64,000 nucleotides of DNA from Sceloporus undulatus (Eukaryota; Chordata; Lepidosauria; Squamata; Phrynosomatidae). The notes under the pieces were generated by a model, which was given only the letters and a program-made list of their open reading frames with translations, was not told the DNA's origin and did no database searches. The stretch lies in assembly GCF_019175285.1 (NCBI RefSeq), contig NC_056528.1:48251989-48315988 (forward strand), written 5' to 3'. This document shows, piece after piece, positions 42,722 to 64,000 of the stretch. Position numbers and translations under genes: made by a program. Positions within the stretch are counted from its first letter, which is position 1; each line of letters opens with the position of its first letter.

Positions 42722-43324
42722 CCTGTCTATTCAAATGATTTATATCTGCTTTACTGATCCTTAGATGCTAATGGATGCCTGCCAGAAAAAAAGCATCTAA
42801 AATATCTGAAAAGGGTTGTTTGAGGCTCATTTTTACATTCTGGATATCTTGGCTTCTTTCCCCCTTAGTTTCTCTCTTCTTGATAGACCCAGCATGGACA
42901 AGAGAGGAGATTTGAAGCCTGTTTCTGACCTGGGAAAGGAAGAACCAAATCTGGTCTCCATCATCAGCAAAACGCCCAAGTTCCTCCAAGGAGCCATGCA
43001 GAATGCCCAAAAAAAGGCTCAGATCATCACAATGTCAAGCATCTGTTTTATCCAAGGATTTGCGTGAATTTTCCCTTCCTGCTGTGCTAGAAGATAGGTT
43101 AAACCCCCTTTTAAGAAATCTAGTTTTGGAGGAGGGCAAGGGATCTGGATTTGGACTTGGGAGGTGGCCTTATCTCTATCACAAACTTGGCAGAAGCCAT
43201 GCACACCTCCATTGCCACTGGCGCATATGGTTTCTCCTTTATAGATTTATATGTTTGGCCAACAAAATGGAAATTATAAGAAAAGTGGAGGCTGGTGGAA
43301 GGAAAAGCGATTTCTCTATGTGTT
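42722..43324. other. Intergenic, no feature recognised
   Basis: Open frames here lack any domain or splice context. Confidence 0.4.
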
Positions 43325-43430
43325 TGGGAAGATGCTTTCAGGTAACCCCTTCTGAACATATCTTGTCAAGAAAACCCCTTAAGGTTGTCATAGTCAGCAA
43401 TGACTTGACGGTGCACAACAATCTGAGAAT
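43325..43430 (+). mobile_element. CORE-SINE tail fragment
   Basis: ATATCTTGTCAAGAAAACCC and AGCAATGACTTGACGGTGCA then CAACAATC match the SINE 3' half. Confidence 0.6.
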
Positions 43431-44141
43431 TAGCTGACCTGGTTGTATCATCTCACGTGTGTATATAGTTAATGCGGGGTAAAAACTTGTGCTGAACTGT
43501 TCTTTTTTTATGGTGTAGGACCTTATCCCAATTCCTTCCGTGTTAATCTCTGGAACCAAATTTTCTATGAAAGAATTAATCAGACCAAGGGCTTCTTATT
43601 CATGGAGAGGTGTAAGTTTTCAACCACTGCACCCTTGTGTGCAAGGAGCAATTGTTTCCACACTTTTCCTCACAGGGATTCACCAGAATTATTAGCTTAT
43701 TTTTGCTAATACACAATTATCTGGCACTTTGTAAGTGCTTATTTCCGACATGTTCTTTTTGTATTCTATATGAAAGCTTTTAAAGCCAGGTTTGGAGTGG
43801 TAGGTGAATGCATAGTGGATAAAATGGGGTGCAGGAAGGGTTTGCATATAGGTGAGCAAACTACAAATGGTATTATTAGTACCCCCAACTACTTGGCACT
43901 TCAGCTTCTCCAAAAGGCAAAAATCATACTCTTGTTCATCTCTCTGCAGTCTCTTGGTGAAACCTTAGAACATTTTCATTCTCAAGGCAGAAGTACACCA
44001 AAGTGAAGGCGAATCCATTGGTTGGCAGTGGAGAAATGTGTTGTGAAGCGAGATTTAAGTTATGAAGAAATGGAGTAACACACTGTTTTCTCACTCTAGA
44101 AAATTTGTTCTTACTTGTGTGGAAAAGGCTATATAACACAG
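43431..44141. other. Intergenic, no feature recognised
   Basis: Nothing could be supported. Confidence 0.4.
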
Positions 44142-44359
44142 GCCCAACCCGTACTGCAGAAATAATCCAGTTTGAGACCGCTTTAACTGCCCTGGCTTAG
44201 TGCTAAATTCTGGGAATTGTACTTTATTGTGGCACCAGAGCTCTCTGACAGAGAAGACGAAGTGACTCACCAAACTACCATTCTTTTAAGTCCCTAGCAT
44301 TGAGCCAGAGCAGTTAAAGTGGTCTCAAACCGGATTGTTTCTGCAGTGTGTTTTGGACC
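44142..44359. mobile_element. Foldback MITE M1, full copy
   Basis: CCGTACTGCAGAAATAATCC on the left and AAACCGGATTGTTTCTGCAG on the right are inverse. The centre is CTCTCTGACAGAG. This is one of the best preserved M1 copies. Confidence 0.85.
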
Positions 44360-45239
44360 ACAGGCAATTATCTTTGACGGGACAAAGAAGTGATGTGTTT
44401 TATATGAAGGTATGGATTTCAAGGAAATGTAGGAACTCAAGGAGAAATCTTGAAATGTTAAAATCATGACGGCACCATAAAGCTGCAGAAGGAACAAAAT
44501 CTCTTCGACACTGACTTTCTCCACCAATTAAGCTGTATTCCACACTGGAAAGTGCTTTAAAAATATATTTCATGCACACTGAACATGAAGCTAGCCCACA
44601 TTGACATCAGAGCAATAAAGGGACTGAGTAGGCCAGAGAATATACATTCTAAACAAACCTATGAGCTGCTGTCTGATTCGGAAGCGCACAAATAGCTATT
44701 TACTCCACGCGCATATTGTCGTTTCACAATTTTTTGTCGCGTTGGACAATGTTGAAACAGCGCACCTGTGTCTAAGCGAAAGAGCAAGTTTATCGCATAT
44801 TAAAAGTAACAGACCTCAAGGAGGAGCTCACAGGGGAATGAAAACCCACTAGTCAATAGGGGAAGCCGTTCCTATATATGTAAACAAGTGTATGTGTGAG
44901 GCATTTTTCTGGTCCCAAGTCTAGATTCCGTTGTTTCATGCGCGGCTGCCAGGTTAAGTTGGCAGTGCGCAGGTCTGGTTGCCAAGGCATGGTTGGAAGC
45001 TATATAAAGTATCTCTGGCAGGCTTAAAAACTAACATTGGTCCCTAAGAACAGTCAGTTCTGGTCCGCATAAAGGCTCATCATTTAAAAAACATCTGGAT
45101 TGTTAGTGATTTGTTGTTGCTTTGACCCGCACATACACTTCACAGAAGGAAAAAGCTTAACCAAGTCGCATTGAAAACTGTGGTGTGTACTGAAGCAACA
45201 TTTCATACAAAAATCCCTTCATTCTTTAGAAACAATACC
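44360..45239. other. KCNE5-ACSL4 spacer
   Basis: No gene or repeat was recognised. It may include the distal end of the ACSL4 3' UTR. Confidence 0.35.
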
Positions 45240-47250
45240 AGATTATTATTATGATAATTTTTCTCCTTTTGAGCATAATATACACAGTTAAGTATCATGG
45301 ATAAAAGAGATCTATTTCATAAATACTTTAGAGCCAAGTATACACATCGCAGTCAAGGGCCACATCTGTACAAAATGAAAATGGATGCAACAAATATATA
45401 AAAGAAGGATCAAGAAAAAAGTGCAAAGTAGAACAGCGTCAAGGATTGCCACGTCTTACAGCATTTCTAGTTCAAGTGTGAACGGCTAAAAAGGGGGACA
45501 CAAGCCCAGAGTGTGAACTTTACAAAAGAAAAAAGACACTTGTCAACTGCAGCACACAAGAACACAAACCACAGGAGAGTGTCGCTGTCCTACTCGCTCT
45601 CCTCCGCACACCAAGGATTTCCAGTTTTTTAAATAACCATTTTCACAAACAAAAATAAAGGACAAAGGCTTTAAATACAGCGCTTTCTTTCCCTCTTTCG
45701 ACAAGCTCCTTCAACAAAGTCTTCCAAAGACCGCGTTCTTCGCTCATAAATAAGAAATATTCAGTTTTTGTGACTCGTTGCGTGTGACGTATCAAAAAGA
45801 TAAATAGGAATGCCCCTTTCGAAGTTCGAAAACAAAACCGAAGACTTTAATTCCCAGAGTGCGGATGGGCTTGGAGGAAGAGACACTAGAGATACTAAAA
45901 TGTCACACCTGAGAAGAACAAGTGTGTACAGAGGACAATCTATAAACTAGTTCAGCCGTCAAACTTGTTCAGTCCCACTGATCTGAAATGAATTGAGATA
46001 GTCTAAATAAATGATCTGAAAAATTGTACTGGCATTATTACTACAGTAGTGTCAGAGATGGCAAAAATCACTAGCTTGTCATCTTTTGAACGAGGTTTTA
46101 AACTCTTTTGGGGCATGAAAAAGAAAAGGATCCTAATGGCAGTGTCAAAAGTGCAGGATGCAAATCTTAACAGAAAAGGGTACGCTGGATGTGTATCTGT
46201 TCAGTTCAGCTCCGCTTTCCTTGTAAGTGTACTTGTCTCCCTTTTAGGCACTATAAATACTCGGAATAATGAAATGCAGGCGATACGCATCTCTTGCACC
46301 TTCTGCGCTGAACTCAATGGTCTGTACTCAGTGAATGGAGAAAAATACTGGCTTTAAATGCTGCACTTAGGCCTCTCCAGCACAGAGTAGAAAATAACAA
46401 ATTGGAAGTGGTCTCTAAATACTCTCAAAGCACCACAGAGGTCTCTTTCCCCCAGATATTTCCACAAAGGCAGAATGCCCTCTTTAGCAGCTTAAAATAC
46501 AACTTGTGTGTATTCAGTTAGCTAGAAACAGGAATCAAAATACATTAATGTTTCCATTGCAGACATAAAGTTCACTGATCGTCACACGTCTGGATATCTG
46601 TTGACTGTGTAAGTTGCAAAATCCATTCCTTAACAGTTGTGTGTTGGTAACATGGTTGGTGCCTGTCAGTTTTTGGCTGTGTGGAAGTAACATTCAAGAG
46701 AAGAGCTTCTCTCTCTTCTTTGTGGCCCTAATGACAATCAAGTTACAAGAAGGTATTCTAGCTAGCAAAGGACCTGAGATTGTCAATTTCTGAAAGGTAC
46801 AAGCTTGGCCTATCGTTTTGTCACTTTTTCTCCCCGGATACAGTTGATACATTTACAGACAATTTTGTTTTTCCTCCATTTTTAAAAATCACCATCTTGC
46901 AATCCTCCAAGATGTTCTAATTCCTTGTGAGTAAGAGAAGCCAAAGTATAAAGGTAGAAACAATGGTTTATCCAATGAGGGAGTTTCATATGACCACAGC
47001 CATTCAGTACTGGAAGTGATCAAATGAAACCATGGCAGTGGGTCAGTCATTTTGACAGCATCTTGAAAAGTGTCGCACAGAAAGCCAGTGCTGGGCGTTC
47101 CTCCTTTAAAATGGGGGTGTGTTATCGGTCACCAGTTTCACAAAGTATCACCTCCCCATTGGTAATTACAGCCACGTTTGAAGGAATAATGTTTCCCATT
47201 CAGTCACAGAAGGAATCCCGCACAGCTTCTGACTCAGAGGGGTTTGGAGG
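45240..47250 (-). other. ACSL4: Probable ACSL4 3' UTR
   Basis: Two kilobases without a recognisable repeat follow the ACSL4 stop on the - strand, in contrast to the repeat-rich surroundings. ACSL4 transcripts in mammals carry a long 3' UTR. No clear AATAAA was found on the - strand, so the end is not fixed. Confidence 0.45.
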
Positions 47251-57938
<10,688 letters not shown>

Positions 57939-59620
57939 AATGGATAGCTTTCTCTTTTCCTTTTACAGTCTGTTATCTCTCTCCTGGTTTTTAAGGATTC
58001 CAACAGTCTTAGTTTTCTCAAGCCAAACCGGAAGCAGTAGCAGCAGTAGACAAAAGCAAAATCAAGGCTTAGCTGGTGCCGTTTTAGAGTAATCACAGAG
58101 ATGTTAGAAACATTTCGAAGCCAGCAGCAGAAGTGGTTGAAGATCACAGGAAATCAGCAAGCAAAGGAAAACATTAGTAACAGTTTGTTAGCATCGGTCC
58201 TTCATTGGTTTCATCTCAAAATGCAGCTAGGTATTGGAGGTTGAAAGAACTGGTTTCACACTGATTCATACTAAAACTGATTTTAAATAGACCAAAGAGG
58301 AAGTAAATATTTGTTTCAAGCCTCTTCCCCACTCCTAAGTCAAATGTTTTAGAGATCTTGAGACATATGCTATCCTCAAATTGTGATGCTTTTAATACGG
58401 CTTTTAATACCGTTAAGTAATCTAAGCATTGCATCACTGAGGTCAGAGGTCCAAGCGTCCAAATCCTTTTCTTTAAATATTTATGCAAGAGCTAGGAAAG
58501 ACTGACCAGTGCTGTTTATGCCTTTTGGAAACTACAGCGATTCCTTGTTTATGAACTTGATGTGCTTACTTTCAGATTCCTCAGCAGGTCAAAATGCCAC
58601 CCTGTTGCAACAGCTATTGCAAAATTTTCTGATAGATTTTGTTTAACTTCATGATGGCCTACTAATCAACCTGACAAAAGCAAGGACTTTACCTTATCCA
58701 AGGATAAGCATACAGAGATACTGTTGTGTTAGGAAAGCATTCCAACAGACATGCTTCACGCCTTCTCATGTGGAAGGAACGCCTTTTGTTCAGGGGGTTA
58801 TTTCACAGTTCCCTTCTGAAAACATGGCTAATTCTTGAACCTTTTTTATCAGAGACTTTGCTGCTAAAACAAAATCGAGACTGATTAGGTCAGCCTCAAT
58901 TGTTGCACGCTTGGATCTGATAGTGACGCATGGGAAGAAGGGGACGATTTTCCAAGTAGAGATCTTAAAGGAAGAGGATGAAGGAAGAGCGGGACAATGG
59001 ATGCTGACTAGACAAAATTAAATCAATTTCAGTAGAGGGTTTTCTCCCCCAAATTTTCCTCACCAGCAGAGCTTGGAAATCTACTTTTAGGACAAATTAA
59101 TATAATGACATGCTGAAGCCACCATTAACTGAGTAGTGATAGGATGATGCTTGAGCTCCATTGGTTTTAGAAGTAAGTTTCCAAGCTCTGTTCCCTGGAA
59201 GCACTGGAAAATTATGAAGTTGTATTGAAATATTGCTGAAAAGGGGGAGAGAAACATTTAATGGGGGTATTTTTGCTAGGCGGGAGGGATTATTATAAAG
59301 GGGGGATTGACCACAATGCATAGGAGACAAAAGGCTAGGGAATTCTCCTGAGGCTAAGAATAACTGAGACTACAGACATCCACACCCAAGTATTAAAAAT
59401 AATGTGTATTAATTTCAATTCATCAGGACGAAGCATGCAGTGGTTAAAAATAGATTATAATTTATTGATGTGCCTGTCTGTACTTAAAGATTTGCATCAC
59501 ACATTACTTAATCATATGATAATCCCATTTTTAGCACAAACCTTTAAGGCACAGCGGCAGCTAGTTAATTATATCAGGCAGTACAATAAATTTCTGATTA
59601 TTTGACATTAAGTTAAAAGA
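57939..59620 (-). other. Upstream of the ACSL4 start codon
   Basis: A pyrimidine-rich run on the - strand around 58020-58065 may be the acceptor tract for the first coding exon, with the 5' UTR exon(s) beyond the window. No other feature was seen. Confidence 0.4.
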
Positions 59621-59660
59621 GGTGTCGAACCAGATTATTTCTGCCGTGTGGATGCAGCCA
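59621..59660. mobile_element. M1 MITE right terminus
   Basis: ACCAGATTATTTCTGCCGTG then TGGATGCAGCC. Only the terminus is left. Confidence 0.55.
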
Positions 59661-60429
59661 TGTTCTCCAGAACTCTTTTGGTCAAACTATATGTTCAGTA
59701 ACACACTCACAAAAGGGTAGGAGAAACAGGGGAGGATGGGGAAAGGGACAGCAATCGATTAAGATGGGAGAAATTTTGTAAACCTGAAGCATGACTGACT
59801 CTAATATAGAATTATGTAAGAATTCCTATACTTCATTTCTCTATCCTCTGCCCCCAACTTCAGTTTTATATTTGTTTTAGTGAACAGCTTGCCCAGAACG
59901 TCAAAGCTTGCTATTTTGTGACATTTCCGTTGTTCCTAATAAAAGGATATTACACTGTTGTTGCTTTTGGAATTCTTCTGAAAGACTGGCATGACTAACT
60001 CCTAACAGCAGGATGGAATGGCAATTTTGGCCTAATATAGTTGGGTATTTTTTTGCCCCAACGGCATGTTCGCATACTGACTCCTGTTCTGAAATAGTTG
60101 GTGCTATCATGGTTGATCAATAAAGTTTCTTGATAGGTCCCAAAAGGATTTGTGAGAAAGGGTTTGTGCTAAAAAGAAGTCCCAATCCTTGCATGCAAGT
60201 GGCATTATGTCCTTAAATACTATTATAATCTAAAAAGAAATCCAGTTCATTCAACACTCCAGCAGACGTAAGTTACACATAAACCACAAACATAACAGGC
60301 AGAAATGTTAATACTGCAATTGGAGCTCCAGTGAGTAATGCTGGTGCAATAACAAATCTGGAAGACAGTACTAAATGTTTCACGAGAAGCAAAAGCAAGC
60401 AGTAGTATGGCGACTTGAGTCAATGTGTT
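59661..60429. other. Upstream of ACSL4, no feature recognised
   Basis: No gene or repeat could be supported. Confidence 0.4.
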
Positions 60430-60633
60430 GTAGTGGTTTGAGCATTGGACTCTAACTTTGGAGACCAGGGTTCAAATCCCCGCTTGGCTATGGAAACCTA
60501 CTGGTTGCCCTTGGGCAAGTCAACTTTTCTCAGTCTCAGAGGGAGACATAGGCAAACCCTCTCTGAAGAAAAAAAACCTGTAAAAGGGCTGCCTTAAAAT
60601 GGAAATGACCTGAAGGCACACAACAACAACAAG
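60430..60633 (+). mobile_element. tRNA-derived CORE-SINE, full length
   Basis: Head TAGTGGTTTGAGCATTGGAC, B-box GGGTTCAAATCCCC, CORE CTTGGGCAAGTCAAC, and tail CTGAAGGCACACAACAACAA. Confidence 0.88.
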
Positions 60634-60652
60634 TACAACAGTCTGGGACCTG

Positions 60653-61030
60653 TTGTATATACTCATGTATAAGTCTAGACATTTAGGTCATAAGTTGATT
60701 TAAAAAAACCTGAGTCAATGTAAATACCACACTTACTTTAAAAAGTAATCATCCCCTGATAAAAGGCAAGAGTATAATCTGTCCTGAAGCACTGACCTTC
60801 CTCTATTCTCTCACCCATCCAGTCTTTAGGCCGAACACAAACAGTTATGCCTGCCTGGATTTTGTAAGTTCTTTGGCAGTTTTCCTTTGCTTCATCCTTT
60901 GGATCCCTTGTTTCATGCCCCTATGTTTTATCCTCAGCCTATCCACAGGTCACATTGAAATCCATAATTTGGGCCTGCAAACCTGCCCTGGACTTATACA
61001 TGAGGACGACTTAAAGTTGAGTATATACCG
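60653..61030. mobile_element. Mariner-like MITE, copy 2
   Basis: The ends TGTATATACTCATGTATAAG and GTTGAGTATATACCG are inverse, and TA follows on the right (61031-61032). Internal CCTTTGCTTCATCCTT and GGACTTATACATGAGG match copy 1 at 2461-2874. It almost abuts the preceding SINE. Confidence 0.7.
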
Positions 61031-62370
61031 TAATTATACATTGTACAGAAATGTGTGCATCTGAAGTTGCTTTTTAATTTCCTGCTCTTCAAGAGAAAAG
61101 CTGCTTCAAGGAAAGCAGATTTGGGCAGGAGAAATGGTGCGTACATGCTTCCCCTGTTGTTGTGGTACTCCTTAACCCTTCCCAGCTGTAGCTCATCAGA
61201 TGGGCTCACAAACATCGATTTAGAACTTGTGGGGAGAGAGCTGTGGGACATAGAAGCAACGGGTAGCAACCCACTCCACCCATTGCTTCTACAGTACCAA
61301 CTGCTTTCTCCTAAAGTGGACGGGAAGAAAGAGCTAGACTACATGTTAGGATGTATTTCTAATTAGGATTTTACTCACTAAAGAACTTAAACTTGCTTTT
61401 AGAATGGACACCACCTATACTTTACAAATGCAGAAGCTTTAAATCAGGATGGAAAACTTGTGGCTCTCCAACTGTTGATTCACTATTATCCCTCACCACT
61501 ATTCAGTCAGAAGGGCACTGGAGTCCAAATCGTGTAGGCCCATAGATTACCTACCTCTGGTCTAATGAAACTCATAATAAGGGAGGGGGAAAAGCTATGT
61601 ATTAGCAAATTAAACACACATACTTACAATATATCCAACAGAAATGTGATTTTCAGAATTAATTCAATCCACAAGAAGGTGAGGACTCAAGACTTCGGAT
61701 GAGTCTAGGATAAAGAAACAGGTTTCTGGAAGTTAGTAACTGTGAACAATTATATTGCTACTTTACATCATTAACATTTTGCTTACCAACAGAATTGTTT
61801 GTGTGCATGTATAACTTGGTAAAGGCGCAATGTGTCCCTTGTTGGGTGAAAAGTGGGTTATACATTAATTAATTACATAAATACCACAACAAGTAAACAG
61901 GAAAACAGAGCTCACAGAAAATTTGTGGCATCCACTATTGGGACAAAACCCAAATGTTTTCAAAATGTTCAATCACCAAGAACTTTGTATAGATTTTTAA
62001 TTAAACCTATTTATAAACAGATGAAAAGCATACCATCAGAAATAGTATGACGCCAGAGGACTGTCCAACAGTAATACAAAAACCAGTTATACCATATCTG
62101 CCATCACTGAAGAATAGTCATCTTTCAGTTTTACAATTAGAAATGAAAAACTTTCCCTTTGCATATGCAATTATACAGCCTTTTTACTGCTATATATAAA
62201 ATGCCCATTTCCCAACTCACTGACTGAGAAAATGAATGGCAACTCTGCTCTTTAAGACGGCCAACAAATGTACAGAATAGGTCATACATCAAGGGCAAAG
62301 TATAGCTGACAAAACTGCAATAAAATCTGAAATACGACAACACATTTAATGCCCTATAAAATATCCTAAA
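61031..62370. other. Upstream of ACSL4, old MITE only
   Basis: A degenerate hAT-like MITE lies at about 61446-61560 (GTGGCTCTCCAACTGTTGAT, ACTGGAGTCCAAATCGTGTA). Nothing else was seen. Confidence 0.4.
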
Positions 62371-62580
62371 GGTGCCAGACCCCGTCTGAGTTTGGAAGCT
62401 AAGCAGGGTCAGTACTTGGATGGGAGACGGCCATCGGATAGCAGGTGCTGAAGACTATATTTCAGAGGAAGGAACTGGCAAAACCACCTCTGAGTATTCC
62501 TTGCCTAAGAAAACCCTATGAAATGCACAGGGTCACCATAAGTCGACAGGTGACTTGAAGGCATATACATACACAGACAA
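62371..62580 (+). mobile_element. 5S rRNA-derived SINE
   Basis: The first 60 bp track 5S rRNA: CCCGTCTGAGTTTGGAAGCT, AAGCAGGGTCAGTACTTGGA, TGGGAGAC, covering the pol III internal control region. The body and tail (CATAAGTCGACAGGTGACTT, GAAGGCATATACATACA) are not 5S and resemble the L2-like tail of the local CORE-SINEs. It is a SINE3-type element, not a 5S gene. Confidence 0.85.
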
Positions 62581-62651
62581 TGATTTAGGGCAGGCTTCAA
62601 TCTTATGGAAAGCTTCGTAGGAGTAAGTGCTACTGAGATCAATTGGAGATA

Positions 62652-62828
62652 ACCAGAGTAACGTAGTGGTTTGAGTGTTGGGCTAGGACTCCAGGAGATC
62701 AGGTTTTGAATCCCCGCTCAGCCATGGAAACCCACTGAGTGACCTCTGAACAAATCTTGACAAGAAAACCCCACGACAGAGTCACCTCAGTCCTTCATAA
62801 GTCAAGAAGGTATACAACAACAACAACT
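62652..62828 (+). mobile_element. tRNA-derived CORE-SINE
   Basis: Head GTAGTGGTTTGAGTGTTGGG, an eroded B-box GGTTTTGAATCCC, a shortened CORE, and the tail CAAGAAGGTATACAACAACA. Confidence 0.82.
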
Positions 62829-64000
62829 GATGGCAGAATGTTTTTAAGAGAAGAGAGTGACAAGGCCAGTTTAGCTACTGAGATGTTTTTGGATATCTGG
62901 TCTGTTCAGGAGTGTTAGGATATGTGTGACATAAAGCACAGGGAAAGATGTGCTGGGAGGGAAGAAGGATTCAGCAGAGAAGAACGCAGGCATCCCTGTT
63001 GCGACATTAGTCAACAGTGTGAATGTGCATGTACCTTTTGTTTGAGTGGCAGTGACATGTAAAAGGTGTCCAGGCATGTACATGTAGATGAATGAAGTAT
63101 GATTTATATATATGCTGAGTGTGTACATTGGGAGAGAGAGAATGATTCAGTGAGTGCAGGGGAAGAATGAATGGAAAGCAGGAGTGAAATGAAGGAGAAA
63201 ATGGACACAGAAGATGTTATGTTTGAATTTACACACGTCTCGGCTTCTAAATAATCAAAGACCTACCACTGGGTTTCTTTTTGCTTTCTGATTTTTCTTT
63301 AACTTAATTTACTTTACCATTTATCAGAACCTTATTAAATTTCCAGTTGTCTAGCTTAGACAACTGAGTTCATTCAGTATTCAAAATAGTTCATGGGTCT
63401 TCGCACAATGGAAGGCCCTCATGTTACAGTATCATTCATTTTTAAGAGACCATTTCCACAAGTGGAAAAACAAGACCACCTCTTTCCAGTAATGTAATGT
63501 AATATAAAATAAAAATTCACAGTAATGTAATGTAAAATTAAATTAAAAATGATTCATTACAATATTAAGACAAGAGGGTATTTTGGAAAGGCATTGACCA
63601 TTCATCTGTTCTCCATGAAATCAGTTGAATACTAGCTGACCAGCAACAGATACATCCATTAAAAATGTTTCTTAAATGTAGGAAAAATAGGGTTTGAAAT
63701 TTTATACATCTGCTGTATGTATTAGTATTATTCTACATCTATACAAACCTGGATATTACTACAGGATAAGCTCAGAGCACTTAAAAGTACCGAAGCATTG
63801 CCTAAAAGAAGAGTTTGTACACTGAAGCCAAACTACACACAACTACTCACCAGCTAAAGCCTTCCAGGATCACGGTGTAAGTCTGTATAAGCATTAGACA
63901 ACTTATAAGAGCAAATACCGCACGCCTACTTCCACAAGAAGAATTTAAGAAGAAGAAAACCCTTTTATGGTTTATTACACCAACTTCTGGGGAAATGATT
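62829..64000. other. Right end of window, no feature recognised
   Basis: No exon, RNA gene or repeat family could be supported. It is presumably ACSL4 5' intron or upstream DNA. Confidence 0.35.

Noticed and set aside
62371-62440. 5S rRNA gene
   Set aside because: Only the internal region resembles 5S, and it continues into a SINE body and tail.

Overview
This is vertebrate genomic DNA, most likely from a squamate reptile (lizard or snake). It has split genes with GT-AG introns, dense microsatellites and a typical squamate repeat load: CR1 and RTE-BovB type LINEs, tRNA- and 5S-derived SINEs with an L2-like tail, hAT elements including SPIN, and palindromic MITEs. The species cannot be named from the sequence alone.

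Three host genes can be read. NXT2 (+ strand, coding 34795-37815, four coding exons, 141 aa) is an mRNA-export cofactor. KCNE5 (- strand, 41179-41661, single exon, 160 aa) is a potassium-channel beta subunit. ACSL4 (- strand, coding 47251-57938, 14 coding exons, 711 aa) is an arachidonate-preferring acyl-CoA synthetase. Order and orientation (NXT2 >, < KCNE5, < ACSL4) match human Xq22.3-q23 as I know it, which supports orthology. The three genes share a neighbourhood rather than a pathway.

Layout: 1-34.4 kb is gene-free and repeat-rich. It begins with a CR1 3' fragment and holds MITEs, SINEs and microsatellites. Between 8.36 and 14.58 kb lie two inverted arrays of short repeats. The right arm is split by a 2.3-kb Harbinger-like element whose empty site is preserved in the left arm. 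34.4-38.9 kb is the NXT2 promoter and gene. 39-45 kb holds KCNE5 and scattered SINEs and MITEs. 45-58 kb is ACSL4 with its probable 3' UTR. 58-64 kb lies upstream of the ACSL4 start codon and has few repeats apart from SINEs and one mariner-like MITE.

The strongest unusual signals are the inverted subterminal-repeat structure with its paralogous empty site, an intact-ended SPIN element with perfect 8-bp target duplications, CTCF-like motifs carried by a dispersed repeat, and a KCNE5 C-terminus encoded by a purine-rich microsatellite. Family names for repeats come from memory of consensus sequences. No database search was run.
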